From: Gloeopeniophorella convolvens
Lineage: Eukaryota; Basidiomycota; Agaricomycetes; Russulales
DNA length: 64,000 bases
Assembly (NCBI GenBank): GCA_022496205.1
Contig: WTXD01000059.1
Location: 95,379-159,378 of the forward strand
Direction: 5' to 3'
Under the pieces are notes generated by a model. The model worked only from the letters and a program-made list of their open reading frames with translations. It had not been told where the DNA came from and did no database searches. Both the position numbers and the translations under genes were made by a program. Shown in pieces: positions 1-12,290 of this stretch (the stretch's first letter is position 1; each line of letters opens with the position of its first letter).

Positions 1-1483
1 TTGAAAGGATCGTTCATGTCGGCAGGAGGGGAGGGAGACGGGTAGCCCTCATGGCTGCGCGACTGGTGGCGAGCAGCCATTGCGAGGAGAGGAGAGGAGG
101 GAGGGAGAAGGAGGAGGGCGGGGCAGCTAGAGTGCCTGTGTCGTGGACGTCGTCGTCGTCGTCGTGGAGGTGAGGAAAAGGCGAGGGCGCTCAGGCCCAG
201 GGCTGGGCGTGTGTTGTTTGAACCGAATGCGTCACAGAACCGCCCGGCAAGCCCCGGGCTCCAATCCCCCCCGTTATTCACAGCCCGTGAATTGGGTCAT
301 CTCATGACCCTCTTTTCCATTCCCTCTGATTTTTCGTTGCGCGGCGTCGACGTGGCACGTTTATTAGCCCTTCGAGGCGGAAAGTTGCCCCTTGTGACCC
401 CCAGGTCGCTGGCAACCCTGCTCACTCGCGCAGACCACCAGATGAGACCGGAATCGCGACGTCATCAAAATCACTCCACATATGTAACACCGTTTTATTT
501 TCAGGTCCTTGTCGGCCGGCAGGAAGCTCAGGCGTATCGTTTCTCATCGGCGGCCCTCCCGTCACGGACGCACGCACAGCATGTGCACTCGGGCTGGACT
601 CCCTGCTGCCTGTCGCGTTCTGCTCTTGGCGTTGGTCTTGGCTGTGTACACGATTTCCGGATCTGGCATTGACGGTTACAGTGGCGGCTTTCTAGCGCAA
701 ACCCTCATACAACCGCTGCCCGGTCATCGCTGCGCAGCAGCACGCAATGCTGTCCCTAATTATCTGTGTAAAACCGGTACAGATGCTTTCGGCTCTAGCC
801 TCACATGCTAATGCCGCCGGGGGCCCACCGATCACGTCCACGAGACGGGCCTGGTGCGCGCGGTTGAGGACAGTGTTGGTACTTACATAGGGCTCGCAAT
901 GGCAGTCGCGCGCTGCATTCTCACCATCGTAACTGAGACGCAGCTCGCGATCATTTGTTGCTAGCGCTCGCACCTTACCAGTACGGCATCGAGTCGATGG
1001 CCGCACCGTTACATGTTACACCGGGAGAACCTGGCCGTGTGGCATTCAATGTACCTCGCGGCTCCACTTTATGTCGGTGTTCTTTTCCCGTGAACCCGGT
1101 TACAATCGCCTCTGACGTACATGCTGGACTCAGCCTCTCTGATATTCGGGCTGAAATGCACTGTTGCGAAGTAGGCTATCTCTCATATTTCTCCAAGATT
1201 CTTCCAGATATTTGATAACGAGCACTCGGATGCTGAGACACGCGGCTCAAAGATCGCAGATAGAAAGCTCTGGCTGATACCGTGCTACTGTAGCTAATCC
1301 TCGTGGTACGAGATATGCCAACGGGCCATAGATACACCAACCGTGCCTATATGTATATGTAGATAGATGTGAAAAATTCTGCTCGCGTCGCCCTGGGAGT
1401 ATTAATACAACCTTCGTCCTTGCTCGCACTGCATAAACCAACGACATCCCTCAAATCGAGAAGATAAAACGCATACCACACCA
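1..1483. other. No supported gene; low-complexity left edge
   Basis: Short open frames here on both strands lack recognisable motifs or a chain of splice sites, so I call none. Visible features are a purine-rich stretch at about 84-123 and a short GTC/TCG trinucleotide run at about 148-166. A distal promoter or the end of a gene beyond the left edge is possible but cannot be shown. Confidence 0.4.
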
Positions 1484-2298
1484 TCAACGGGAGTGCCACC
1501 GTCCCGCCCAATGCCTAAAAACGGCATAGGCCAGAGCAGCGGCCACCATCAGGGCTGGAATAACGATCCGCGCGCCCCACGCGGACGTCTCGTGCTCGAC
1601 CTAGCATAACACCTTAACTATTCGTGCACGCAGGACGACAGGGAGGGACGTACGACAGACGTGAACGGGGACAAGATCGGAATCGTGTAGTGGTGCGTCG
1701 GTCCCTTGTGCGGCTGCAGCACAGCGTGATTGCGCGACGCGACGAGATAGAGCAGGGTTGCGCTGAGCGCAGCGATGCAGCACATCTGCCAACCCACGAA
1801 GCTGAGACGCGACATCGCCCTCTGCAGCAGACGACACGCACCACCAGCCGCTCCATCTTTGCCTGCTGCGCTTCATGCACGCGCCGTAGCTCCGTGAATT
1901 CGTTCTATGCAACAAGAGCACGTCGGTCAGAGAGGCCATATACAGCACGGTAGCCCTAGACGCACCGCGTGCTTTGCGTCTTCTCCCCGTAGCTCCTGCG
2001 TGTGCCGCCGCCGCTCGTCGAGGCGCGTCTCAGCGGCGAGCGCGCGCGCCGCCCAATACCGCGCGTCGAAGGTGTCTGGCACTGGCGCGGTTGCTGCGCC
2101 GTCGACGATGCCCGAGTCGGGCCGCTTCGCTACTGCCACCAGCGATTCTTGTGCATAGTACAACGTCTTAGAGACTGCTTGTGGGGGCATGGCAGCTTTG
2201 CTGGTCGAAAAGGCCGCTGCTGATGCCGCGGCGGTATTCATCGACGGTGGTCGGGAAGGATAGGACGCGTCCGGTCGAGGTTTTCTCAGTTTGTTCAT
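1484..2298 (-). CDS. Orphan coiled-coil protein with two C-terminal membrane segments
   Basis: I do not recognise a family. Model (minus strand): exon 1 2298-1966, intron 1965-1905 (GTGCGT, CTGAC branch, TAG), exon 2 from 1904, then exon 3 1821-1654, intron 1653-1601 (GTACGT...CTAG), exon 4 1600-1484 ending TGA. The product is about 213-226 residues. It has an Ala/Ser-rich N-terminus, a charged stretch rich in Glu/Arg/Gln typical of a coiled coil (about residues 80-130), then two hydrophobic segments: one starting S-F-V-G-W-Q and one centred on I-P-A-L-M-V-A-A-A-L-A-Y-A, before a short basic tail. This layout suggests a small membrane-anchored protein; the organelle is unknown. The second intron is ambiguous: a 20-nt gap (1822-1841) or a 59-nt intron (1822-1880) both keep frame. 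Met20 is an alternative start. Confidence 0.55.
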
Positions 2299-4642
2299 TG
2301 TCTTGAACGCGTGTCACAGAACACGGGCTCTGTAGCCTAGTCCGCGAGGTAATTGCGAAGGTCCTTGGGATGACTCTGGTGAAAGACAACTTCAGCGTCC
2401 ACTGCACCCGAGCGTTCTGCCTCGTGTGCCGCCGGGTGCCCAATGCTATGCACCCAATCGTGGTGAGCCCTCTGCTGTCTGAGATGAGCTGGATCGTTTA
2501 GGCACGCATATATGTATGGAGCGAACACTGAGGACACACCGTATATATGGCCGCTGCAATAGTCGCGTTCTCATCACTCCGATTGGAAGCAAAGTTTGCC
2601 AGGTGTCCAGTTGGCGCTGCAGTGGTTGGAGGCGGCCAGGCAGCGGCCAAGCGAACTTCCCGCGCCTTCAACTCGAACCGCGACGACTCTCATTTTTTGT
2701 CCATCCACGGACAGTGCCCAACGGGTGCCCAACAGCACCCAAGGCTGGTTACATACATAAACAGTCTCCGTCGTGCTTGACAGTGCTCACATTCTGAATT
2801 TGGTGTTCCGAGTCATTCTCGTGAGCCCTGCCGGCTCGCCGTAGTCGCGGACGACCCTCCGACTCGTGCGATGCTTTACGTGAAAATATGTTCTTGATCT
2901 CGAGAAGTTCAGCAGCCTGTGTCTGGTGCCACCGTGTTCTACATATGATGCGCCGACGCCACTGAAGGAGATGATGTTCTGGCGATTTCAGCGCTTCAGT
3001 CGGTGTGATATTTCAACGAGGTTATCGATTATCCGTCGGTTTGTCCAACCTTCTGTCAGATTTGAACGCTCCACCGCACTGTCCGGTATGTCGCACCCTT
3101 CTGGTGCCTATAAATTATGCTGATAACACGACAAGGATATAGGGATATCGCGGCGATACTTCGGTCTCGTTCCGATTCTCGGGCACTCTCCCGCCGTCCT
3201 CGACGCAATCGCGAACCAGACCACTAGATACAGACTCTATGATTGGTGAGACGCTGAGCCCGTTGCAACAGCAGCTCCTACTCTATGCGTGAACTATGCG
3301 CTGTTCGATAAATCGTTGGAGACTCTACGGGGTGAACAAGGGTGAACATGCAGAAGTTGCGTGCGATCAAAGCAGCGGTCGATCCGCATGATGACTCATA
3401 GGTCTCATTGGCCAACTTTTAGCGGTGTTCCGAACGTTCATGTTGGCATTCGTGTCTTGCCGAAGCAGCAGCTTGACGACGTCGACTTGCCCTTTACCTG
3501 ATGCTCGATGTAAAGCTGTGGCCGAAGGTGGTCGCGTTGCCGATGGCTACCGACTTTGTGTGGAGTTCTCGCGTGACGTTCCACTAGAGTCTGGCGGGCA
3601 CGAACTGGGCGTTACGACTTGTCCATTAGTGCACCATTTGGCACTTGGTCTGAATACTCAATGCATTTTTCTGCTCAATATTCGAAGAATTAGCCCCAGC
3701 CACACATTCCTATCGACCACCACCTACTCTGAATCGTGAATGCGTCGTGCGCCGGCAGATCGTCTCGACCTCAATCCTTCCGGATTTCTGAGGTCGAGCC
3801 AGGCTCCCGTTGCACTCCTCGGCTTCGGTGTGTATATTCGGATGTGGTGTTTTGCACAAGAGCATGCTATTGAAGTCTACTGAGCACGTAAGTTAGGTCA
3901 TGTGGCCGTGTCGTGGCGTTTTCATGACATGCAACGTAAGGTCCAGTGGAAGGAAGGCGTAAAACCTGTCGAGAAGGTCATGTCTTTTGTGTCCCCAACC
4001 AAACAGTCACCGGTCGCTGTTCAGGCAAGCAAAGCAAGCTGTCCGCCAGAGCCCCCGTGTTGAAACTGGGAGCGTGATCAAGAGTTACTTAGTTGCCAGT
4101 CGGCCCGGCAAGACCTGAAAAGTGAGCTGCATCAAAGCTGCATGCCAGTGAATGCAACACGGGCCGCGGCTCCGATCGCGAACTTCGGACGAAAGATGGA
4201 CAGGGTTCTGTCGGCACAGTCTGGTACGGTAGCCTGGGCGTTGGCTGGATGGTGATGGATTGCTGATGATGTTGCTTCTGAGTTCTGACACAGCTTCTCA
4301 AGTAGAGGATGCGTGTGGGCGTCATGGCGTGCGTGCGTCAACTGTGTTCGCCGCGGGGCGGAGAGTCGACATACTGACGAATGCGCCCCTGCAGGGTTCC
4401 GCGCGGAAGGATTCGATGGATGGAGAAAGGGCGGGGCGTGCCGTCGAGCTTCGAGGCCCGGATGCAAACATGGAAATGCGACTACGGGAAAACGCTAAAT
4501 TGCAGAAACTGTCACGTCGTGCCTCCTATACCTATATCGTCCTGATCCCGCGTTACTCTCTTCGTATCTCTCCATCTCCCCTCTCTCGTCCTCCCTCAAC
4601 CTGTTCACACTCTCTCACCGACTCTGAGGGCGCATCGCTTTC
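2299..4642. other. Intergenic region without a supported gene
   Basis: About 2.3 kb between the orphan membrane-protein gene and the transcription factor. Open frames of 60-180 codons occur (for example around 2547-2780 and 3425-3739) but none carries a known motif, a hydrophobic segment pattern or consistent flanking splice sites. The last part is expected to hold the transcription factor promoter and 5' UTR. Confidence 0.4.
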
Positions 4643-7600
4643 ATGCCGCCTCGCCCTGTGCACCCGGAGGCCACTGATTCTGCAAGCGCCATCCGATCCC
4701 GGGAGCAGGAGTGGAAACGGTCTCGCGGCGCCATTGCTTGCGCAGAATGCCGGCGGTTCGTCTCATATACGCGCCTTCCCTTGTCCATTACCCTCAAGTC
4801 TTTTCTGAAATTTTAGTCTCAAGCTGAAATGTGACAAGAGTGTCCCTTGCGCGTCGTGCAAACGTAGAGGTTGCGCTTCCATCTGTCCCAATGGTGAGCC
4901 TCCACTTTGATCAGCCGTGCCGCTCTTCAGTCCCATCGGGAGGAGGGGGTTTAGTTGTTGAAGCTGCTACATTTCTTGCCCAAGCCTCATTGCAGCGTGC
5001 TCGAACGCCGGCATGGCCATGCTTTTCGCCGCTGGCGCGCATGCATGCTATCTTCCCAATATGTATGCGTTGATATTGTGTTCGCCTCCCGCGTCTTTCG
5101 TGCACATGTAAAATGTGTCAACCAGCGCGTATTCATACACCTTTGCCCCTTGTTAGGAAGTCTCGTCACCGGTCAGGGGACACGGTACGCATATACTTGA
5201 CTTCTCTGTTTCGGACCTCTGACCTTCGCTTTCAGGTTCGTCCTCGCAGATACCGATCGTCTGCACAACAAGATTACGGACATGAGCGATCGCATCCGTC
5301 AGCTCGAAGACGCTCTCGCCGTCTCTCACTTCAGCATTTCACGCGATCCCCATCCTTTGCTCCAGCGTGACCTCCTCAAAATCAAGTCCATCATTGATTT
5401 GCATTCTGCCGCCGCACAGAAAGGCGACAGCGAAGGAGCGGACGAGCGCGATGCTAGCCAGACGCTTGATGTATTCGGCACCTTGGCCCTTCGAGATGAC
5501 GGGGGTTCCACATTTTATGGACGATCAGCAGGCCAGGAGGTGAGTCTCGCCTTGACTCGTCTATCCCCGCCCTCATTTCAGCGTCCCAGAGCCTACTCCT
5601 TGTAAGATGGGTCTAATACGCACGATCACTGTGTCCTCACCATGCATCTACCAGAACGAGCAAGATTCGCCCACGAACTCTCCGTCGCCCGGTGGCGGTG
5701 GCGGCGAAGCCTCAAATTCTTCAGTCTCCAGCGGCGCATCACCTGGCCTTCCTAGGTCCATACTCGAGGTTTCCTCTGCATTCCCGGAAGCCTCCATACG
5801 CCTCCCTCTATATGCGCTCGAAGCATATCTTCCCCCGTGGTCCCGCGCTTCTCAGCTTTGCACATTATACGTGGAGCAAGCTCCCTGGTTCTTCGGCGCT
5901 GTCAAAGAGCGCCAGCTCCAAGAGGAACTCCTCCCTTTATACTACGTCGAAGCTCGCCCGCCCAACGCTCCTTACCCTGCTGCCCCAACAGCTCACGATC
6001 TTGCCCTCTTATTCGTGGTATTTTGTTTTGGTGCATTGACAGACGACGCACTTCCACCCGCACCTGCGAACGCAGATTCAGAGCGCTTCCATATTCTCAC
6101 TCGTGCGGCGCTTGCGCTAGTGCCACCAACAGACCGTCCGCCGAGCGTAACCACAGTGCAGACGCTAAGTACGTTAGCGATATATCAAGGCCTTGTTGCG
6201 AACGAACACAGCATCGAGAGTACTTGGGCACTCATGGGACTGGCGACCAAGTTGGCGCAGAGTGTGCGTACCCCCGTTTCCGCTCGAGGTTTGAGACAAG
6301 GACTTACGTGAGGACCGGCAGCTTGGGCTTCGTTAGTCTGCCCATACTCGTCTTAGGCTCTGTCATCTGATAGCATCTATGCAGATCGAGACTGTGCCAG
6401 ATGGAACCTCACCCCTTCCGAGACCCAGAAGCGTCGTGCGCTATTTTGGGAGCTCTTCATCACAGATTGCTGGCAGGTAGGAGACCTTACCACATCAAAC
6501 GTGCTCGTTCTTACGCCCTTCATACACCATCAAGAGTCTTGCAACCGGCCGCTTACCGACGTTCTCTTTGCCCTTCGTTGACTGCGAACTTCCGCAAGAC
6601 CTCGAACAGCTAATGACCGCCAACGGCACACCTGTCGCATCTTGTGGGTGCCTCGACATAGTCTTGCTCCTTGTCAGACCAGCTCACTGGTCCCTGCAGT
6701 CCCGCATTGGAAGGCCCAGTTTGGCAAGCAATGCGTTTCTGAGGTTGTGGCAGGCATCCTTACAGCTCGCCCGCCTAAATACTCCGTCATCATCGATCTT
6801 GATCGCAGGATCCGCGATATGGAACTTCCTCAGTACGCGCTCGAACCTCCACCCGATGGCGCGTCATTCTCGGTTGTGATGCAGCATTTCATGCCAAGTA
6901 ATTACCACCACCTAAGTGAGTTCCGTGATGTAATCATCCGCTCGCCGTTGTTTATAGATGGCCATGCAGCATTACTCTACGTGCATCGTACCTTTCTCGC
7001 GCAGGGTCTGTGTGATCACCCAGTTGATCCGATGCGAGGCACCTACGCACCGTCCATTATGTCGGGGTATCGCTCCGCCTGTGAAATCCTATCGAACCTC
7101 CGCACCGCCTTCAACCTTTTTCCTGCTCGTGTGGCGAGGTTCTGGGTGTTGTGGACGCATGGCTTCTCCGCTGCGGTAAGTTTTATATACGGTGTCGCTA
7201 CCCGCGCGAAACTAATCTCAGAAAAGGTGACGCTCGCCTTGGTCCCCGTGCGCGCACCACAGAGCAAGATGGCGAAAGGAGCCCTGACAGAGTTACAAGC
7301 AGCATACGAATTGTTCGATCGGGCAGCGCCATACGGCGGCCGTGCTGTGAAGATGCTCGTACGTCATTCTGGCATCGCATGTTGCAACATGAATTGATCC
7401 GATCTCTCTCATAGCCTGTTGTCCGGAGGCACCTCGAGAAGGCCACAGAGAGCTTCCATGCTGTACAAGCTTCCCTTGAGCCCTTCGCAGCACCCCAGAG
7501 AGATGAATTCGCCGTTTTCTCTGGAGCAACCTCCACCATACGCGCACCAGCTTCAGGATCGCCCTCATTGCGTCTCTCCCCGTCGGCACCGATGACCGAA

Positions 7601-8215
7601 TCGTCACCGAGCCCATCTCAACCGTTGTACGGAACATCACCCGGATCCTTTTCGCAGCCATCTCCGCCGAGTCAGCCCCCGCCGCCCCCGCTTCCGCCGT
7701 TGCAGTCGACGATCGCTGAACTCGATCAACCGCCACCGTGGAGCCAAGCCCATCCGGCGCTGGTAGATCAACTGGCAAGTTTCGAGGCGCAGATCGCACC
7801 ATTACCTCCTGTCGCAGGGCACGTGCGCACGTATGAGCTACAGTACGAATCTATGGCGCCGCAGACACCTCATACACCCCACACCCCCTACTCATATCCG
7901 ACTCCTGCGAGCTCTACGAGTTCTTCCTCTCTCGCATATCATCCGCCGCAACACCAACCTCGCGAACAGCGGTACCCCGACAGCTCTATGCCCCTATCCG
8001 CAACACCCGATGAGATGAGCGCTGGCGCAGACCCGCGCTGGGCGGTGCCCCACACGGAGAGCCAGCATCACTTTGTGCGGCCGCGCTCCCCGCCCAGGGC
8101 ATACGCAGGCGACCGTGTACTCCGGCAGAGCGGGGATCTCAGCCTCACGGAGGCGTGGTCACAGTTCATGATGCAGATGGACGTAGCACCGCCAGGCCCG
8201 CGTCCACCGTCTTAG
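4643..8215 (+). CDS. Zn2Cys6 transcription factor with Fungal_trans domain
   Basis: Nuclear DNA-binding regulator, about 898 residues. Twelve exons close in frame: 4643-4755, 4817-4893, 5157-5184, 5236-5539, 5655-6263, 6322-6331, 6385-6476, 6535-6643, 6700-6915, 6970-7175, 7227-7358, 7415-8215. The binuclear cluster starts at Cys33 (C-A-E-C-R-R-L-K-L-K-C-D, then C-A-S-C-K-R-R-G-C-A-S-I-C), split by intron 1. It is followed by the linker N-G-S-L-V-T-G-Q-G-T-R and a coiled coil (R-L-H-N-K-I-T-D-M-S-D-R-I-R-Q-L-E-D) for dimerisation. The Fungal_trans middle homology region is marked by L-G-L-H-R-D-C-A-R-W-N and F-W-E-L-F-I-T-D-C-W-Q. The tail is Pro/Ser-rich and disordered, a likely activation region. 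Exon 6 is only 10 nt but is needed to read L-G-L-H across the junctions. Intron 2 is unusually long (263 nt). Target genes cannot be told from the sequence. Confidence 0.9.
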
Positions 8216-8358
8216 AGAGACCGGCATGACGTGGAGTTTGTATGCGACACCTTTTCTTGCTCTGCTTGTTTTTGCGCTGTGTAGTTGTAAGGCACCATCT
8301 ACTATAGTCTATCTGTTATTGCTACATTGTCAATGGGTATCGTTGTAGAATGTACACT

Positions 8359-8384
8359 CTACTACTTTCATCTACTACTTTCAT
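8359..8384. repeat. Short direct repeat in convergent 3' region
   Basis: A 13-nt unit (CTACTACTTTCAT) occurs twice in tandem between the convergent ends of the transcription factor and F-box genes. The rest of 8216-8531 shows no gene and presumably holds both 3' UTRs. Confidence 0.5.
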
Positions 8385-8531
8385 CTAGGGTCGAACGTAG
8401 GTCACTTGGGTGGTCCGTAAGGTGGAACGGCGAGGCGAATACAGCGTCTATCGGCTGACTTTGTGGCTCCCTTGCGCAAGCTCGATTACATAAATTGGGG
8501 TTCCCGTCTTGCAGCAGACTCGCCGACTCCG

Positions 8532-10273
8532 TCAGCACATGCTGTACACCCGGCATTCGACTGCACTATGACCTCCGCCCGCCTGTGAGCCCTAAAAACG
8601 AAAACATCGATGAGCACCAGACGCAATGGCAGGCTCCAAGAGGGATGACGTACCGATTGGGTCCGCATGAGCAGGAGGCGCGTCGGATCCAGTAAAACGC
8701 GGCTCCACAGGCCCACAGGCACGCGCGTCTCGGCACACGGAAGCTCACATGTCGCCGCATCATCCGTCCAAAACTCCCCTAGCTCGCGGAAACTCAGGCT
8801 GGGCAGCGCGTCCGCAGCTCGGACGCAGCCCGGAGCGAAGTCGCGCAGCACGAGCGCGTCGGACGACGCGAGCAGCCAGCGTTGCCCTACGGGGCGGTGG
8901 AGGATCTCGTCTTCGCGCACGGGGAGCACCTGTGCTGAGCGCGGACCCCACTCCGCCCACGGCACAGGCAACCCGGCGCGCTCCGCACGGCGCGCGAGTC
9001 GGCGCAGCGCGGGACGGGGCGCCGCGAGCCAGAGGACGCGCTCCGGGGGACCGGCGGCGCGCGGCGCCCGCAGCAGGCCGAGCATGATGCCAATCAGCGC
9101 GTCGGGCGCGTAGTTTTTGAACGGCGGAGAGGGCGGCGGGCGCATAGCAGGAGGTGGGGTTGGCTGGTGGAGGGGTATGGGGAGGTGGTCGGCGAGACAC
9201 CATGCGTCGCTGATGGCGACACCGTTGCGGAGTGGAGGTAGCGAGAGGACGCAGAGGGTCTTAAGAGCTGGGGTTGGAGTAGGGAGGCCGGTGAGAGAGC
9301 ACAATTCGAGCGCGTTGTCGGCCTGGCGGATGAATGCGATCACGTCCTCGGTTACCATTGCAAAGTGCAGTGCATATGCTGTCGCAGGTGCGCGGAGGAG
9401 CTAGGAAACGTCAGGTCTCGCAGAGGTGCGTAATTGGGGGCATAGGAGGCACCTCGACTATCTTGTTTGACTTCCACGATACCAAGTAGAGCACGTATTC
9501 CTCTTTGCCATTCTGAAGGAGGCTCAGCGTGGAGTACAAAACGTATTCCCCAACGACTTCTGCTTTGAACTTGTATCGATTCTGCAGCCTGCATCCGTCT
9601 ATGATGACCTCTGGAGATTGGGAAGCTGGATAGGGCTGACCAGTGGAGAATTGCACAGGCACCATGCGAATAGAATCATTGCTACCTAGATATCTACTCA
9701 GGGACGTTAGGTGAACCCGCACTAAAAGAGCCGCTGCAGGGAGACTCACACTGTGATTATCACCAAGTCCGCCTCCTCCACCGCAAACGAAAAGTGACAC
9801 TGCGTAGGGGTATAATCGAATATGAACTTCCTCCACGACGGGTCTTTGGCGCCAGGATGCGCCAAAAGGCGCAGGTCGATGGACGCGTAGCAAGCTACTG
9901 CAGGGGCACGACTTGATGTATCCGTCGCGATAAGGAAGTCGTCGTGGATCTCATGTTCAACATAGTGGACCATGCTGGGAACAGAGGCGTGATATGGGGT
10001 AGCGGTGTAGTCTCCTCCCAAATCAAGATTTCTCCAAGCCGTTTCCAGACGTGTCAACGCATCATGGCGATCAGGTAGGGTGGGCCCTGGGGGGAAATGG
10101 TCGCTGAGTCCAGCCAGCTGGACCCGTTGGAGATACTGGAGGAGTTCTGAGCCGCTTACAATGCGCGCGAGATGTCTGCAGGTGCGATGGCATGCATGCA
10201 CATCGTACGCATCTAGAAGCGAAAATATCTGAATGATGATCTCGGGGGAAAGGTCCAGGAGGCTGGATATCAT
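8532..10273 (-). CDS. F-box protein with long C-terminal region (basidiomycete type)
   Basis: Probable SCF ubiquitin-ligase substrate receptor of 519 residues. Exons (minus strand): 10273-9750, 9681-9453, 9400-8654, 8591-8532; phases close. The F-box is at the very N-terminus (L-L-D-L-S-P-E-I-I-I-Q-I-F-S-L-L-D, then C-H-R-T-C-R-H-L), which is why the Met at 10273 is preferred over the upstream in-frame Met at 10381. The rest has alternating hydrophobic strands such as V-G-Q-R-W-L-L-A-S-S-D-A and E-T-R-V-P-V-G-L-W-S-R-V-L-L-D, as in the large family of basidiomycete F-box proteins whose C-terminal region may form a beta-propeller-like fold (inference). The gene ends tail-to-tail with the transcription factor. 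Such families expand strongly in Agaricomycetes; the substrate is unknown. Confidence 0.8.
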
Positions 10274-12290
10274 TCCCCTGGTGCAAAGATTGGGCTGGTT
10301 GGTTGGAAAGTATACTGTGCCGGCTTTCCGAGACGAGTTCAGAGATGACTGAACAGGAATGAGCCACTGCGGCCAGGCCATCAGTCATCACTGGTAAGTA
10401 CTGGCGCCCGCGTGTCGCAAACGTCACGTGATCGATGCGGAGATTGTCTCGGGACAACGCCAACCTACCGCCGCTTCGTCGACAAGTAATGTACGGCACT
10501 GACTCCTGGACGACAGTGGCAATGTAACTCGAACAGAAACCTGCGGTCCCCACAGTGCTTTCGTAAAAAAACGGAAGTAAAATCGACGCCATGTGGCGTC
10601 TTGACATGGTCACACAGGGGGCTTTCGATTTCAATGCTTTTGACAGTGTTCAAGTGTAAGTATATTTGGGACAAGTTCTTATGGGTTATCGGAGATAGTT
10701 AGGTGACCAAGCCATCGGGAAGAACCACAACCACCATGCTGCATACAAGACTCGAGAAACCGGGAGCTTGGCAGGCTTGGGTTGTTACATGCTCAAGGTT
10801 GGCAGTGGTCGCGTGAGGTCGCGCAGGTAGCTGTGAAGCTGCGACGCAGTCGCCAAGCGCTCCGCCGGTACCGAGACGAGTGGGATCTGCAGGCAAGCTT
10901 GGCACCAATGAGCATTGCACCACAGCGGTACGCGAAGCCCATAAGGCAGAAAGGTTTTAACGCCTGCGAGCAAGGGCGACATCACCGGAGGCTCACTGTC
11001 AGACGGGACATGGTTCTGCAAGCTTGGAACATGAAAATCTCACAGAACAGACCCCACTTTGCTCCGTGTCTGCTTGGGAACGGCGGAGCCGTGGCCGCAG
11101 AAGTCCTCGTTACGAAAGTGTGATGCAACGGCCCGTGCGATGCGCGAGGAAGCTATATGGGGTCTGTTGAACCGAACACAGGAGGCGTAAGCGTCAGCAG
11201 CGCCATAACACTCATCTGTGCTAATACGTCGCGTTTGAGGGATGATTCAAGGAGAGTATGTGAAATTCGACTTATCTTTGACTGGGGGATGCAGCGCCCA
11301 GCAGCGCCGTGACCCCTGCACCCCAGACAGGGGTGCGAGAATCTCAACCTACTTCTACCGTGTTTATTCTCCGAAGCGTCCTCTCATAGATCTGCCTTGA
11401 TACCGAACGACAAAGTGTAACTGACCACGCCAACTGATGCAGATCAATGCACCGGATCTGATCTCAGGGATACATCTTGAGTACGGGGGCAATGACCAGC
11501 TATAGCCGCCATTAATTGGCGCCGTGGAGAACGGGAAGACCGATGGTCGCACGGCGGTCAGCTTTCCCTGAGCAAAGGCTTGATCTCGGGGACTAGCGGG
11601 CGTCTGTAACAGACTCCCGGCGAAGGTGGAAGAAGAATGATCGGTGACGTGCGTAGCAGGGGTCAAGAAGGGTCACGCTTGGGCAAGCTCGGAAGGTCGT
11701 AAGCAGGGCCAGAATAAAACAAGGTCGTGATTGAAGCTGCCAACAGCGTGTAGGAGCGTGGGCAAATTTGGCACCGAGAAACGTTGGAACGCCACTGCTG
11801 AATAAGCGAGTGACCAACTTTATGCTCCTGCAACTGCGCGTGGACTACGACGCCACAGGACGCCACGGCCAACACAGCAACACGACTTCCATATCGTACA
11901 GAGTAATTAAGTCGTCGAGGTAAGCATGTTCGCATAATTTTCGCTGCCTGACATACTATCTGACCATTGTGAGAATAAGATGCGCAGCTTGTGCGCATCT
12001 TGGAACTTCATAGGCCGTTTAAACTCCAGCGCCCGTTGCAGATTCGACTTCCTTGTGCAGAACACCTTCCAAGACTGACCACCCCTTGGGGTTATACACG
12101 ATCAAGCAAGTGTCACGCTTTGGATGTGAACTGGCCCAAAATACCGCTATCTTCTGGGGCTCAGGGCCGCAACACACCGGTCCTCCAATGCTATAAATAT
12201 GCGAGCAACTCAATGGTTATCTCTCAGCAAGCTCCCACTCTTGCATCCGAACAGTCCGGGGTACTCTGACAGCTCTTTTGATTGCGCACC
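10274..12290. other. Intergenic region without a supported gene
   Basis: About 2 kb separating the divergent F-box and O-methyltransferase genes. Open frames here (for example around 10782-11123 and 11663-11998) show no family motif and no coherent splice chain. A TATA-like TATAAAT at 12192-12198 lies about 95 bp before the methyltransferase ATG and is probably its promoter. Confidence 0.4.

Noticed and set aside
3425..3739. Open frame of 104 codons
   Set aside because: No motif; a neighbouring frame looks equally protein-like for short stretches, so neither is convincing.
8667..9203. Overlapping long open frames opposite the F-box gene
   Set aside because: They mirror GC-rich coding sequence of the F-box exon 3, have Arg/Ala/Pro-biased composition and no motif.
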